From: CAVPNY01 sp963706905
GTDB taxonomy: Bacteria; Chloroflexota; Anaerolineae; Anaerolineales; UBA4823
Assembly: GCA_963706905.1 (NCBI GenBank)
Contig: CAVPNY010000015.1
Span: 372,001-436,000 of the forward strand
Length of the DNA stretch: 64,000 nt
Reading direction: 5' to 3'
Shown here: piece after piece, positions 56,509-64,000 of the stretch
Layout of the letters: each line of letters begins with the position of its first letter
How positions within the stretch are numbered: position 1 is the stretch's first letter
The notes under the pieces: generated by a model
Databases searched by the model: none
Seen by the model: only the letters and a program-made list of their open reading frames with translations
Told to the model about the DNA's origin: nothing
Position numbers and translations under genes: made by a program

Positions 56509-58415
56509 ATGCGGGTTATCGGAACTGCTGGTCACGTTGATCATGGTAAATCTACCCTGGTCGAAGCCTTAACAGGCACTCATCCCGACCGCCTGAAAGA
56601 AGAACGCGAGCGGGAAATGACCATCGATCTTGGTTTTGCCTGGATGACCCTTCCTTCAGGGGAGGAGGTTGGTATTGTCGACGTACCAGGACATCGAGAT
56701 TTTATTGAGAATATGCTCTCTGGTGTAGGTGGGATTGATGCTGCGCTGTTTGTGGTGGCTGCAGATGAAGGTGTCATGCCCCAAACGAGGGAACACCTGG
56801 CTATTCTGGATCTTCTGCAAATCCAGGGCGGGATTGTCGCTTTGACAAAAATTGACCTTATCGAAGACCAGGATTGGCTGGATCTGGTGGAGGATGATCT
56901 TCGACATCTGTTTTCTGGGACAATCCTGGCTGGTTCGCCGATTATCCGTGTATCTGCGCGGACAAAGGATGGCTTGCCTGCATTGATTGACGCGCTGGTG
57001 GAATGCCTTCAAGATCGACCCGCGCGTCCGGATCTTGGACGGCCTCGCTTACCGATCGATCGGGTTTTCTCTGTTGCCGGCTTTGGCACGGTTGTCACCG
57101 GGACTTTAAGCGATGGGCGGCTGCGTGTGGGAGATGATGTTGAAATCTTGCCGGAGAGATTGCGCGGTAGGATCCGGGGCTTGCAAACACACAAGCGTAA
57201 AGAGGATGTCGCCATCCCAGGTGGGCGGACGGCTGTCAATATATCAGGTGTCAACCTGGATGATATCCAGCGTGGGGACGTTGTTGCCCACGTAAGTGAT
57301 TATCAGCCAACACAACGGATCGATGTTCGTTTTCAACTGTTATCCGATGCCAGTCAGTCATTAGGGCACAATGTCGAGGTAAAGCTATTCATCGGCGCGG
57401 CAGAAATCCCGGCACGCGTCCGGTTGTTGGGAAAAGATATGCTCAATCCGGGTGAAGAAGGCTGGTTGCAACTAGAGTTGAAACAAGCTGTTGCGACGAT
57501 CCGCGGTGATCGCTATATCTTGCGGCGGCCATCTCCGGGAGAAACCTTGGGTGGGGGCATCGTAGTTGATCCCCATCCTAAGGGTCGCCATAAACGTTTT
57601 GCCATCGGATTGATCGATCAGCTTGAATCTCTGGCAGTTGGGACGCCAGACGAAGTTATGTTGCAAGCGGTCCTAGCTTTGGGGGCTGCCTCGGTGCGGG
57701 ATGTTGTGACACGCTCCAGCCTCGAAGTTGAGCAAGCTAACCAGGCTGTCAAAGATCTCACTGGGGCTGGTCACTTGATTTGGTTGGAGGAAAAGGAAGG
57801 TGGCATCTCGCTGGAAAGCGACCTCCTGGTGACAAGTCGCACGTATTATGAGCAGCTTGCAAATAAGATGGTAAATGAGGTGAGTAGCTACCACCGTACA
57901 TTTCGGTTACGGCGCGGGATCTTCGCGAGGAGTTGAAAAGCCGCCTGCGATTACCCACCCGGCTTTTCAATGCAGTACTGCGGCGCTTGACTAAAGAGGG
58001 CACTCTCAGCGAAGCTGGTCCTTTGATCTTTGAACCCAATCACCAGATTCGATTTTCTCCTTCTCAGGAAAAAGCAGTGCAAGAGTTACTGGCAAAATTT
58101 GCCGCTGCTCCGAATTCTCCACCTGGTGTCAAAGAAGCTCAGTTGGAAGTTGGAGAAGAGCTTTACAATGCCTTGATCGACCTGGGTCTGCTGACACAGG
58201 TTTCAAATGAGGTTGTATTCCGTACTCAGGATTATGAACAGATGATGTCCGAGCTTCAGAGTTTGTATAAAAAACAGGATTTGCTCACCGCTGCACAGGT
58301 GCGCGACCACTTTAATACCAGCCGCAAATATGTGCTGGCTTTCCTGGAGCATCTGGATCAGCAGGGAGTTACTGTTCGAGAGGGGGACTTTAGGCGGTTA
58401 CGAACGAAGCGTTAG
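56509..58415 (+). CDS. selB: selenocysteine-specific elongation factor SelB, frameshifted
   Basis: GTPase that delivers Sec-tRNA to UGA codons. G1 GTAGHVDHGKST near 4-15, G2-region REREMTIDLGFAW, G3 DVPGHRDF and G4 TKIDL are present, followed by the EF-Tu-like domains (DRVFSVAGFGTVVTGT) and SelB winged helices. The first frame ends at 57936. A second frame to 58415 holds the remaining winged helices (LKSRLRLPTRLFNAVLRRL; YVLAFLEHLDQQGV) that bind the SECIS RNA. One missing G in a GGG run near 57922 restores a 635-residue protein. It shows that the organism probably makes selenoproteins. selA, selD and selC are not in the window. Confidence 0.9.
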
Positions 58416-60013
58416 CTGGATAGTGTGGTGTAGACCCATTCACCGTTGATCATGGTTGCCGTAGGGCGGATATCACGGATTTGATCAATTTCACAGCTAA
58501 ATAAACCTGTATCCAGGACGATCAGATCTGCCAGATACCCGGGAGCCAGCTTCCCTAGTTGGTTTTCCTTTCCCGCGGCATACGCTGCGCCGCTCGTGAA
58601 TCCATGCAGTGCTTCGGTCAGAGTCAGGCGTTGGGCCGGGTACCAGCCATCGGGGCCAGGAGAGCCGTCTGGACGACGCCGAGTTACAGCTGCATGAAGC
58701 CCCCAGAATGGATTAGGTGATTCTACCGGGGCATCGGATCCAAAAGCCATGCGCGTGCCATAATCTGAGATAGTGCGCCAGGCATACGCGTGAGCGGCGC
58801 GCTTTCCCCAATAGCGATCTGCCATCGGGTAATCGGAAACAGCGTGGATAGGCTGCATTGAGGCGATGATACCCTGTTGAGCCAATCGTTCAGCATCATC
58901 TGGATGGATGAGCTGGACATGCTCGATGCGATGGCGCAAGCGCCGTCTTGTGGTCGGTAGGTACTCTTGTTCGACCTGGCGGAGTTGCGTGTAAGCGTCC
59001 AGGACTTCGTGATTGGCGCGGTCACCAATCGCGTGGATCGCCAGGCTAAGACCGTGTTCAACGGCCTGCCTGCCCTTCTCGAAGATCTCCTCGGCGTCGA
59101 GCATGGCGATACCGCGATTGTCCGGCTCACCCTCGTATGGCTGGAGCATCGCCGCAGTGCGTGGCCCCAGAGCCCCGTCAGAAAACGCCTTGATCGATCC
59201 AATTTGGAGGAAATCATCTCCAAATCCGCTGCGCAAACCGATTTCAACTGCCTCGGGTAGGATCTCGATCGGAAGGCTTTTTGTGACTCGTAGCTTCAAG
59301 TCACCGGCTTCGTGAAGCAATTGGAGCGCTGTAAAGCAGGTCTGCCGGTCGAAGTCGTGTGCCCCGGTAAGACCCATCTGCCAGAGCAGTGGCTGGGCAT
59401 CCTTGATAGCTTGAGCAACTATGGCAGGTTTAGCTTCGGGGATGCTGTTTTCTACCAGAGCTATGGCTTTTTCAAAAAGGATTCCGGTCGGAATGCCATG
59501 CTCATCCCGTTGGATGCGTCCGCCGGGCGGATCGGGGGTTTGAGAGGTAATCCCGGCCAATCGCAAGGCAATCGTGTTTACCCAGCCAGCGTGTAATGAT
59601 TTGGCAGTGAGATAAATTGGTTGTTCAGTGGTGATCCTATCCAGTTGAGCGCAACTCCCATAACCTTCTGGCCAATTATTCTGGTTCCAGCCGTGACCGA
59701 GGATCCATTCAGCAGGCGGGGTTTGCTGGGCTCGAGCTGCTACTCGTTCCAGGCACTCTATTTGAGAGTTGGTTTCGCAGTCAACTTTTTGCAAACCAAG
59801 GGAATAATATTGCAGGTGAATATGCGCGTCAGTCAGGCCGGGGATTACGGTCCGCCCACCCAGATCAACTAATTCTGCTTGCAGACTTCCCGCGGCCAGG
59901 GCGGAGGTTGTCTCTCCGACCTCAGTGATCGTTCCTTGGTCGATGACCAGAGTCGATGCTATTGGGTAATCTGGATCAAGGGTGTAGATTCGAGCGTTGG
60001 TGAGGATGCGCAT
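58412..60013 (-). CDS. amidohydrolase 3 family protein (YtcJ-like)
   Basis: A 533-residue metal-dependent hydrolase. The N-terminal beta sandwich is followed by the metal site GLTDAHIHLQYYS near 59-71, HGWNQNNWPEG near 107-117, SIKAFSDGALGPRTAAM near 272-288 (family-specific), AIHAIGDRANHEVL near 325-338, HRIEHVQL near 360 and FGSDAPVESPNP near 425. Relatives hydrolyse exo-cyclic amides, but the natural substrates of this subgroup are mostly unknown. The stop overlaps the selB stop tail to tail (TTAG), leaving no room for a terminator. It is downstream of parB on the same strand with an 8-base gap. Confidence 0.88.
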   Translation of the reverse strand: MRILTNARIYTLDPDYPIASTLVIDQGTITEVGETTSALAAGSLQAELVDLGGRTVIPGLTDAHIHLQYYSLGLQKVDCETNSQIECLERVAARAQQTPPAEWILGHGWNQNNWPEGYGSCAQLDRITTEQPIYLTAKSLHAGWVNTIALRLAGITSQTPDPPGGRIQRDEHGIPTGILFEKAIALVENSIPEAKPAIVAQAIKDAQPLLWQMGLTGAHDFDRQTCFTALQLLHEAGDLKLRVTKSLPIEILPEAVEIGLRSGFGDDFLQIGSIKAFSDGALGPRTAAMLQPYEGEPDNRGIAMLDAEEIFEKGRQAVEHGLSLAIHAIGDRANHEVLDAYTQLRQVEQEYLPTTRRRLRHRIEHVQLIHPDDAERLAQQGIIASMQPIHAVSDYPMADRYWGKRAAHAYAWRTISDYGTRMAFGSDAPVESPNPFWGLHAAVTRRRPDGSPGPDGWYPAQRLTLTEALHGFTSGAAYAAGKENQLGKLAPGYLADLIVLDTGLFSCEIDQIRDIRPTATMINGEWVYTTLSS

Positions 60014-60021
60014 ACCAGTGA

Positions 60022-60882
60022 TTAATCGTTCTGGCTCAAGATCAAATTGATCACCGCGTTCAGCTCTTCTTCGGAATAATAATGGATAACCAGAGTTCCG
60101 CCTTTGCGCCGGTGGTTAAGGCTGACGCGTGTGCCAAGATGCTGCCTCAAGCGCTCTTCAATGGCTGCGATCTCGGCTGGAGGGAGGGCTTTGGGTGGTT
60201 TTTCTGGTCTTTGCCCGCTTAGTTTACGTACCAACTCCTCGGTTTGGCGGACATTTAAATCGTGTTTTAGGATAGAAGTCACGGCAGCGCTTTGTGATTC
60301 TGGCGTTGGTAGGGCAAGCAATGCACGCGCATGACCTTCGCTGATCTGCCCATCTGCCAGAGCATTCTGAACATCAGCGGGCAATTTAAGTAAACGAAGT
60401 GTGTTGGTGACCGTGGTCCGGTTCTTCCCCACCTGGGAAGCGATGGCTTCATGGGAGAGATTAAATTCCTCAGCTAATTGACGATAGGCTTCAGCGGTTT
60501 CCAGAGGACCGAGGTCGGCGCGCTGGACATTCTCGACCAGGGCAAGCGCCACCAGTTGTTGTTCTGTGGCTTCCCGCAAGATCGCCGGTACTTCTCTCAA
60601 GCCAGCCTGTCGGGCAGCCATTAAGCGGCGTTCGCCGGCAATTAGGGTGTATCCCCCTGGCTGAGGGCCGCGGGTGAGGATCAATGGTTGGATCACACCA
60701 TGCTCACGGATGGAGGCCGCCAGCTCAGAAAGCTCTTCTGGGTCAAACCTGGCGCGCGGTTGGCGCGGATTAGGGGATATCAGGTGGGTCGCGATTAGCG
60801 TCACGCTGCTTTCCGGCAGGCAACTCTCACCTGCCGGGATCAATGCATCTAAACCTTTTCCGAGTCCTGAATGTTTGCTCAT
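60022..60882 (-). CDS. parB: chromosome-partitioning protein ParB
   Basis: CTP-dependent centromere-clamp protein, 286 residues. The order is: N-terminal GLGKGLDALIP (ParA-contact peptide) near 6-16, box I PNPRQPRARFDPEELSELAASI near 38-59, CTP-binding GERRLMAA near 83-90 and ENVQRADLGPLE near 116-127. The helix-turn-helix (ASQVGKNRTTVTNTLRLLKLP) is near 148-168, and the C-terminal dimer domain is present. It lies 33 bases downstream of parA. No parS site was found by eye in the window. Confidence 0.95.
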   Translation of the reverse strand: MSKHSGLGKGLDALIPAGESCLPESSVTLIATHLISPNPRQPRARFDPEELSELAASIREHGVIQPLILTRGPQPGGYTLIAGERRLMAARQAGLREVPAILREATEQQLVALALVENVQRADLGPLETAEAYRQLAEEFNLSHEAIASQVGKNRTTVTNTLRLLKLPADVQNALADGQISEGHARALLALPTPESQSAAVTSILKHDLNVRQTEELVRKLSGQRPEKPPKALPPAEIAAIEERLRQHLGTRVSLNHRRKGGTLVIHYYSEEELNAVINLILSQND

Positions 60883-60915
60883 GGTTGCCCAGCCATTCGT
60901 ATGGTTTGAGTGGGT

Positions 60916-61707
60916 TTATGCCTGGAAAGCTAGAACCTGAACACCGTCGCCAGCTAACACCTCGCGTGCCAGGGAAGCATAAGCCTCTGCTCCAGTCGAG
61001 GATGGTGCATAACTCGAGATCGGCTGACCGTAAGACGGCGCTTCAGCCAGGCGGATGCTGCGGGGGATAATGGCTTCGAAGACATGTTCGGGGAAATGTC
61101 GGCGGACTTCATTGACCACATCATTTGACAGCTTTGTGCGCCCATCATACATGGTCATCAGCACACCGCGCACCCGTAATGTTGGGAAGATCGCGTTACG
61201 CACCCTCTCGAGCGTTTGGGAAAGTTGAGTAAGGCCTTCCAAAGGCAAGTATTCGCATTGGACCGGGATAATGACTCCCTCGCGGGCAGCCACAAGTCCA
61301 TTCAAGGTGAGCAAACCCAGAGAAGGGGGGCAGTCAATTAGGATGTAGTCGTAGCGTTCGGTGATTGGAGCCAGGCAATTGCGTAAAAAACGCTCGCGGG
61401 CAATTTCGCTGACCAGTTCGACTTCAGCCCCCGCCAATGCTGGGGAAGCCGGCAACAAAGACATCTTCAAGCGAGGGTTATGCAGGATCAAGGAGGCAGC
61501 CGGTGATTTACCGATCAGGGCTTCGTAAGCCCCGCCCTGAACTGCGTGCTTGTCAACTCCCAGGCAGGAAGTAGCGTTCGCCTGGGGGTCAATATCTACC
61601 AGTAAAACCTTTTGCCCATAGTATGCCAGGTAAGCGCCCAGATTAATGGCGGTGGTTGTTTTCCCAACCCCGCCTTTCTGGTTGACCAGCGTATAGACCC
61701 GGCTCAT
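60916..61707 (-). CDS. parA: chromosome-partitioning ATPase ParA/Soj
   Basis: A 263-residue deviant Walker ATPase: NQKGGVGKTTTAINLG near 9-24, DIDPQANATSCLG near 39-51, DCPPSLGLLT near 124-133 and RSIRLAEAPSYGQPIS near 215-230, the last block typical of chromosomal Soj proteins. It acts on the nucleoid with ParB in origin segregation. The start is two bases from the PfkB stop, so it is coupled to that gene. Confidence 0.96.
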   Translation of the reverse strand: MSRVYTLVNQKGGVGKTTTAINLGAYLAYYGQKVLLVDIDPQANATSCLGVDKHAVQGGAYEALIGKSPAASLILHNPRLKMSLLPASPALAGAEVELVSEIARERFLRNCLAPITERYDYILIDCPPSLGLLTLNGLVAAREGVIIPVQCEYLPLEGLTQLSQTLERVRNAIFPTLRVRGVLMTMYDGRTKLSNDVVNEVRRHFPEHVFEAIIPRSIRLAEAPSYGQPISSYAPSSTGAEAYASLAREVLAGDGVQVLAFQA

Positions 61708-61709
61708 AC

Positions 61710-62558
61710 TCAGAGAACCTCAACCAGGCAATCCTGGATTTCATCCGCAGTGGGGATACCATCTAATCCGTGGCGAGTTACAGAGATTGACGCCAATTGG
61801 GTGGCAAAACGTGCAGCTTCCCAGGGGTCCCGGGTGGCGTATAGGCGGAAGAAGAAAGCAGTGGCGAAGATATCTCCTGCTCCGGTAGTATCAACTGCAT
61901 CTACTTGCGGTGCCCTGAATCGCCGGACATCCCCATTCCAGAAAAGACGCACCCCTTCATTGTTCTCGGTAACTGCTAAAACTCTACAAGCCGATGCTAA
62001 TTCTTCAATTCGAGCCTCATCGCTGGCCACATCCTCACTGCTGATCACAGCTGCCCCGGCTTGTTGGAGGACGAAAGCTGCTTCCGGCCATTCACACGGA
62101 CTGACCCTCCCTTTAGCGTCCCAGGCGCGCAGCCATCCCTGGGGAGTGACTCCAACGAAGTTATTGCTGAAGCGCCGCATTAAGCTGGGCTCCACCTCTT
62201 GGGCAACTGGTCCCAGGTGAACAATGGGGGTATTTAGCCAGGACTCCGGGATTAAATTGAGGTCTAGAGAATTGGCTACATGATAAATTAATTGAACACG
62301 CCCTTCTGGTGTATCTATATTTTCGAAGGTGGTGCTGTTCACAGCCGGTGAATTTACCAGTGGGAACTCACTTAACGGTCCAAGCGATATCTCTCCACCC
62401 CAGGAGGTGACAAGTCCTACCCGCAAACCTAGAGCTCGGGCTGTTAAACTTGCAAAAGTTGCCGTACCCCCCAGTCTTAGGCCTTCCTCCGATAAGTCCT
62501 GGGTTATATGACCAACTACCAAATAATCGATGGGATCGAAAGCGGGCGGACGAACCAT
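61710..62558 (-). CDS. PfkB-family carbohydrate kinase
   Basis: A 282-residue ribokinase-fold kinase with the C-terminal anion-hole signature DTTGAGDIFATAF near 228-240 and an N-terminal glycine pair (LRLGGTATFASL near 26-37). It lacks an obvious lid-forming beta sheet of the usual size, and its sugar or nucleoside substrate cannot be assigned. The start is seven bases after a TATAAT box with no ribosome site, so the transcript is probably leaderless and carries pfkB-parA-parB. A PfkB gene in this place is unusual. Confidence 0.87.
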   Translation of the reverse strand: MVRPPAFDPIDYLVVGHITQDLSEEGLRLGGTATFASLTARALGLRVGLVTSWGGEISLGPLSEFPLVNSPAVNSTTFENIDTPEGRVQLIYHVANSLDLNLIPESWLNTPIVHLGPVAQEVEPSLMRRFSNNFVGVTPQGWLRAWDAKGRVSPCEWPEAAFVLQQAGAAVISSEDVASDEARIEELASACRVLAVTENNEGVRLFWNGDVRRFRAPQVDAVDTTGAGDIFATAFFFRLYATRDPWEAARFATQLASISVTRHGLDGIPTADEIQDCLVEVL

Positions 62559-62565
62559 ACGTGGA

Positions 62566-62571
62566 ATTATA
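62566..62571 (-). promoter_or_regulatory. -10 box, leaderless pfkB-parA-parB transcript
   Basis: On the minus strand TATAAT is followed by seven bases (TCCACGT) and then the ATG at 62558. No ribosome site is present. Confidence 0.55.
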
Positions 62572-62586
62572 CCCGAAGAACTATTC

Positions 62587-62632
62587 AGCGACGTCTCCCT
62601 CGAGTTGGTTCGTTCGCGAGGGAGGCGTCGCT
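62587..62632 (-). terminator. 16-bp stem-loop after jag
   Basis: AGCGACGTCTCCCTCG and CGAGGGAGGCGTCGCT pair over 16 bp with one G-U or mismatch and a 14-base loop. It lacks a U-run. It separates the yidC-jag unit from the leaderless pfkB-par promoter. Confidence 0.6.
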
Positions 62633-62659
62633 GTGTATGTTGCAGAGGAGGAGCCCAAG

Positions 62660-63421
62660 TTATTTGGGGATGATTGTGATCTTTCGGTGTGGATCTTCGC
62701 CCACACTTTCTGTGACTACCTGGGGATTCTCTTTTAATTCGATATGGATGATGCGGCGGTCGCTGGCTGGCATGGGTTCCAGGATCTGGCGCCGGCCAGT
62801 TTTGATAGCCTGGTCGGCCATTCGTCGCGCCAGCTGGCGGAGCTGGTTTTCTCGACGCGAGCGATAACCTTCTACGTCAACAACGAGCGGTATGGATTGG
62901 CCGATCTCCTTGCTGATGATCAGGCTGGCAATGTACTGCAACGCGTTGAGCGTCTCCGCCTGGCGGCCGATCAAGATGCTGAGGTCGTCGCCTAAAATAT
63001 TGACTCGAACCGGGATCCGGCCGCGTGCTTCGTCAGCCGGCCCGTATTCAGCAGTGACTCGGGCCCGCACTTTCATCTTTTCCAACAGTTCACTTACAAC
63101 ATCCCGAGAGGTATTCAGGACAAAATCCTCATCTCTGGGCATTGCCGTTGCTGGTGGACGCCGGACTGGCGCGGAGACTTCATTGGCGGATGAAATAGAG
63201 CCACTTGAGGTGCCTGGCTTTTCAACTATGTCGGAACTCGATTTTACCGTTAACCGCACCCTTGACTGACGGGAACCCAGCCCAAACAAACCGCGGCTGC
63301 CTTCGTCGAGGATCTCTACCTCAACCTCCTCGCGGGTCAGACCCAAGTCTTCAAGTCCTCTGTCGATCGCTTCTTCAATCGAAGGAGCAATAATTTCCAG
63401 GTTTGCGCGTTGTTCATCCAT
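62660..63421 (-). CDS. jag: Jag/KhpB RNA-binding protein
   Basis: A 253-residue SpoIIIJ-associated protein. Jag-N domain is at 1-50 (LEIIAPSIEEAIDRGLEDLG; GSRGLFGLGSR), a Pro/Ser linker to about 100, a KH domain near 105-180 (NILGDDLSILIGRQAETLNALQYI split over two strands, with GRQAE as the GxxG-like loop) and R3H near 185-250 (YRSRRENQLRQLARRMA; PMPASDRRIIHIEL). It acts with KhpA on RNA in cell-envelope control in other bacteria. It starts two bases after the rebuilt yidC stop. Confidence 0.94.
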   Translation of the reverse strand: MDEQRANLEIIAPSIEEAIDRGLEDLGLTREEVEVEILDEGSRGLFGLGSRQSRVRLTVKSSSDIVEKPGTSSGSISSANEVSAPVRRPPATAMPRDEDFVLNTSRDVVSELLEKMKVRARVTAEYGPADEARGRIPVRVNILGDDLSILIGRQAETLNALQYIASLIISKEIGQSIPLVVDVEGYRSRRENQLRQLARRMADQAIKTGRRQILEPMPASDRRIIHIELKENPQVVTESVGEDPHRKITIIPK

Positions 63422-63423
63422 GA

Positions 63424-64000
63424 TTACTTCTCCCTTTTGCGCGCGGTCTTCGTTTCGGTTTTCTTTGGTTGACTGGCTTTTTTGGGTTGATCAATGATCT
63501 TAGGTTGGTCTGTCTTTTTTGCGGGCAGAAAATTCTTGGGCATTATATTTTGCCAAATTTAATTTACCCATAGCGGCATATTGCGCAATACCGACCAGGT
63601 TACTGGTTACAAAGTAGAGCGCCAGGCCGGAAGAAAAACTATAAGCCAGGTATCCCATGAAGAGCGGCATATACATGTTCATTGCTTTGGTCATGCCCGC
63701 TCCCTGCTCGCCGGTGGAGGGTGGAGTCATTAACTTTGATTGGAAGTAGGTCGATATCATGACCAGGATGGCAAGGATCGGGACCCCGAAGCCAGAAATA
63801 TAGAAAAGGGGTGTATCTTTTTCTGGCATGCTCAAATCCATCCACAGAAACTGGTTGTTCAGAGGGATCAGAGCAGCCGCGTTTAAGAACGGGTAGACAT
63901 GAGTTGTGAAAGTGAGCAATTGAGTCGGGGTGGTAGCCAGGGCGCGCATGATCGACTGGTAAAGGCCGATAATGATCGGAAATTGGATGATTGTCGGTAG
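63424..64000 (-). CDS. yidC: membrane protein insertase YidC/OxaA, C-terminal part (runs off window)
   Basis: Polytopic insertase. Visible are LPTIIQFPIIIGLYQSIM, then FGVPILAILVMISTYFQSK, MNMYMPLFMGYLAYSFSSGL and ALYFVTSNLVGIAQYA, the conserved last membrane helices. As read, the frame stops at 63500. Deleting one A from an A6 run near 63525 opens a basic tail (KKTDQPKIIDQPKKASQP and on to ARKREK) ending at 63424, the typical ribosome-binding tail of YidC. I therefore extend the gene to 63424. The 5' part lies beyond 64000, where rnpA and rpmH would be expected. Confidence 0.9.

Noticed and set aside
60022..61707. parS sites near parAB
   Set aside because: I looked for the 16-bp GTTTCACGTGAAAC-type palindrome and did not see one in the window.

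Overview
This window looks like a piece of a Chloroflexota chromosome, probably class Anaerolineae. That is an inference from the style of the proteins and not from a marker-gene search. Pointers are Ser/Thr kinases with a Thr/Pro-rich linker and beta-propeller sensor, an ECF sigma/RskA-type anti-sigma pair, lipoprotein solute-binding proteins, many amidohydrolases and an anaerobic style of nitrogen catabolism. No rRNA, tRNA, CRISPR array, transposase or phage gene was seen.

Layout. 1-10.9 kb holds mixed metabolic genes: a kinase fragment, purB, a truncated PadR regulator with a GyrI-like partner, an aldo/keto reductase, an inositol-phosphatase-like enzyme, the sigma/anti-sigma pair, an MTA/SAH-type deaminase running into a CYTH domain, a cinA homologue and an FAD oxidoreductase. 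11-18 kb holds an ornithine-cyclodeaminase-family gene and a complete branched-chain amino-acid ABC operon (livK-H-M-G-F, minus strand). 18-28.5 kb holds gyrB, a receptor-like kinase, folD, a secreted V8-type protease and an orphan response regulator. 28.7-51.7 kb is a long, almost co-directional nucleobase-catabolism island: a guanine/8-oxoguanine-type deaminase, adenine deaminase, GntR regulator, two carbamoyltransferases (ATCase-like and YgeW-like), carbamate kinase, two nucleoside-type ABC transporters served by one double-domain BMP binding lipoprotein, two fold-II PLP enzymes and a dihydropyrimidinase-like hydrolase. 51.7-55.2 kb holds three complex-I/Mrp-type membrane subunits. 55.3-58.4 kb holds a coiled-coil protein and selB. 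58.4-64 kb holds an amidohydrolase, then parB, parA, a PfkB kinase, jag and yidC, an order typical of the region near oriC.

How the genes fit together. The 28.7-51.7 kb island reads as import of purine or pyrimidine compounds, deamination, opening of ureido or hydantoin intermediates, carbamoyl transfer to phosphate, and ATP from carbamoyl phosphate by carbamate kinase. It resembles the E. coli xdh-yge-hyuA-yqeA-ssnA cluster, but with different PLP enzymes and its own transport module. Inserted between the two carbamoyltransferase genes is a small four-helix-bundle (S23/IVP) gene flanked by five TAGTCnnn octamers on the left and five GACTAnnn octamers on the right, the most striking anonymous structure in the window.

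Caution. About a dozen genes are split by single-base shifts, often in homopolymers, and livH carries two compensating shifts. This is best explained by indel errors in the assembly. I describe these as whole genes with fragment positions and do not call them dead, except for the PadR fragment, which lacks its DNA-binding part.
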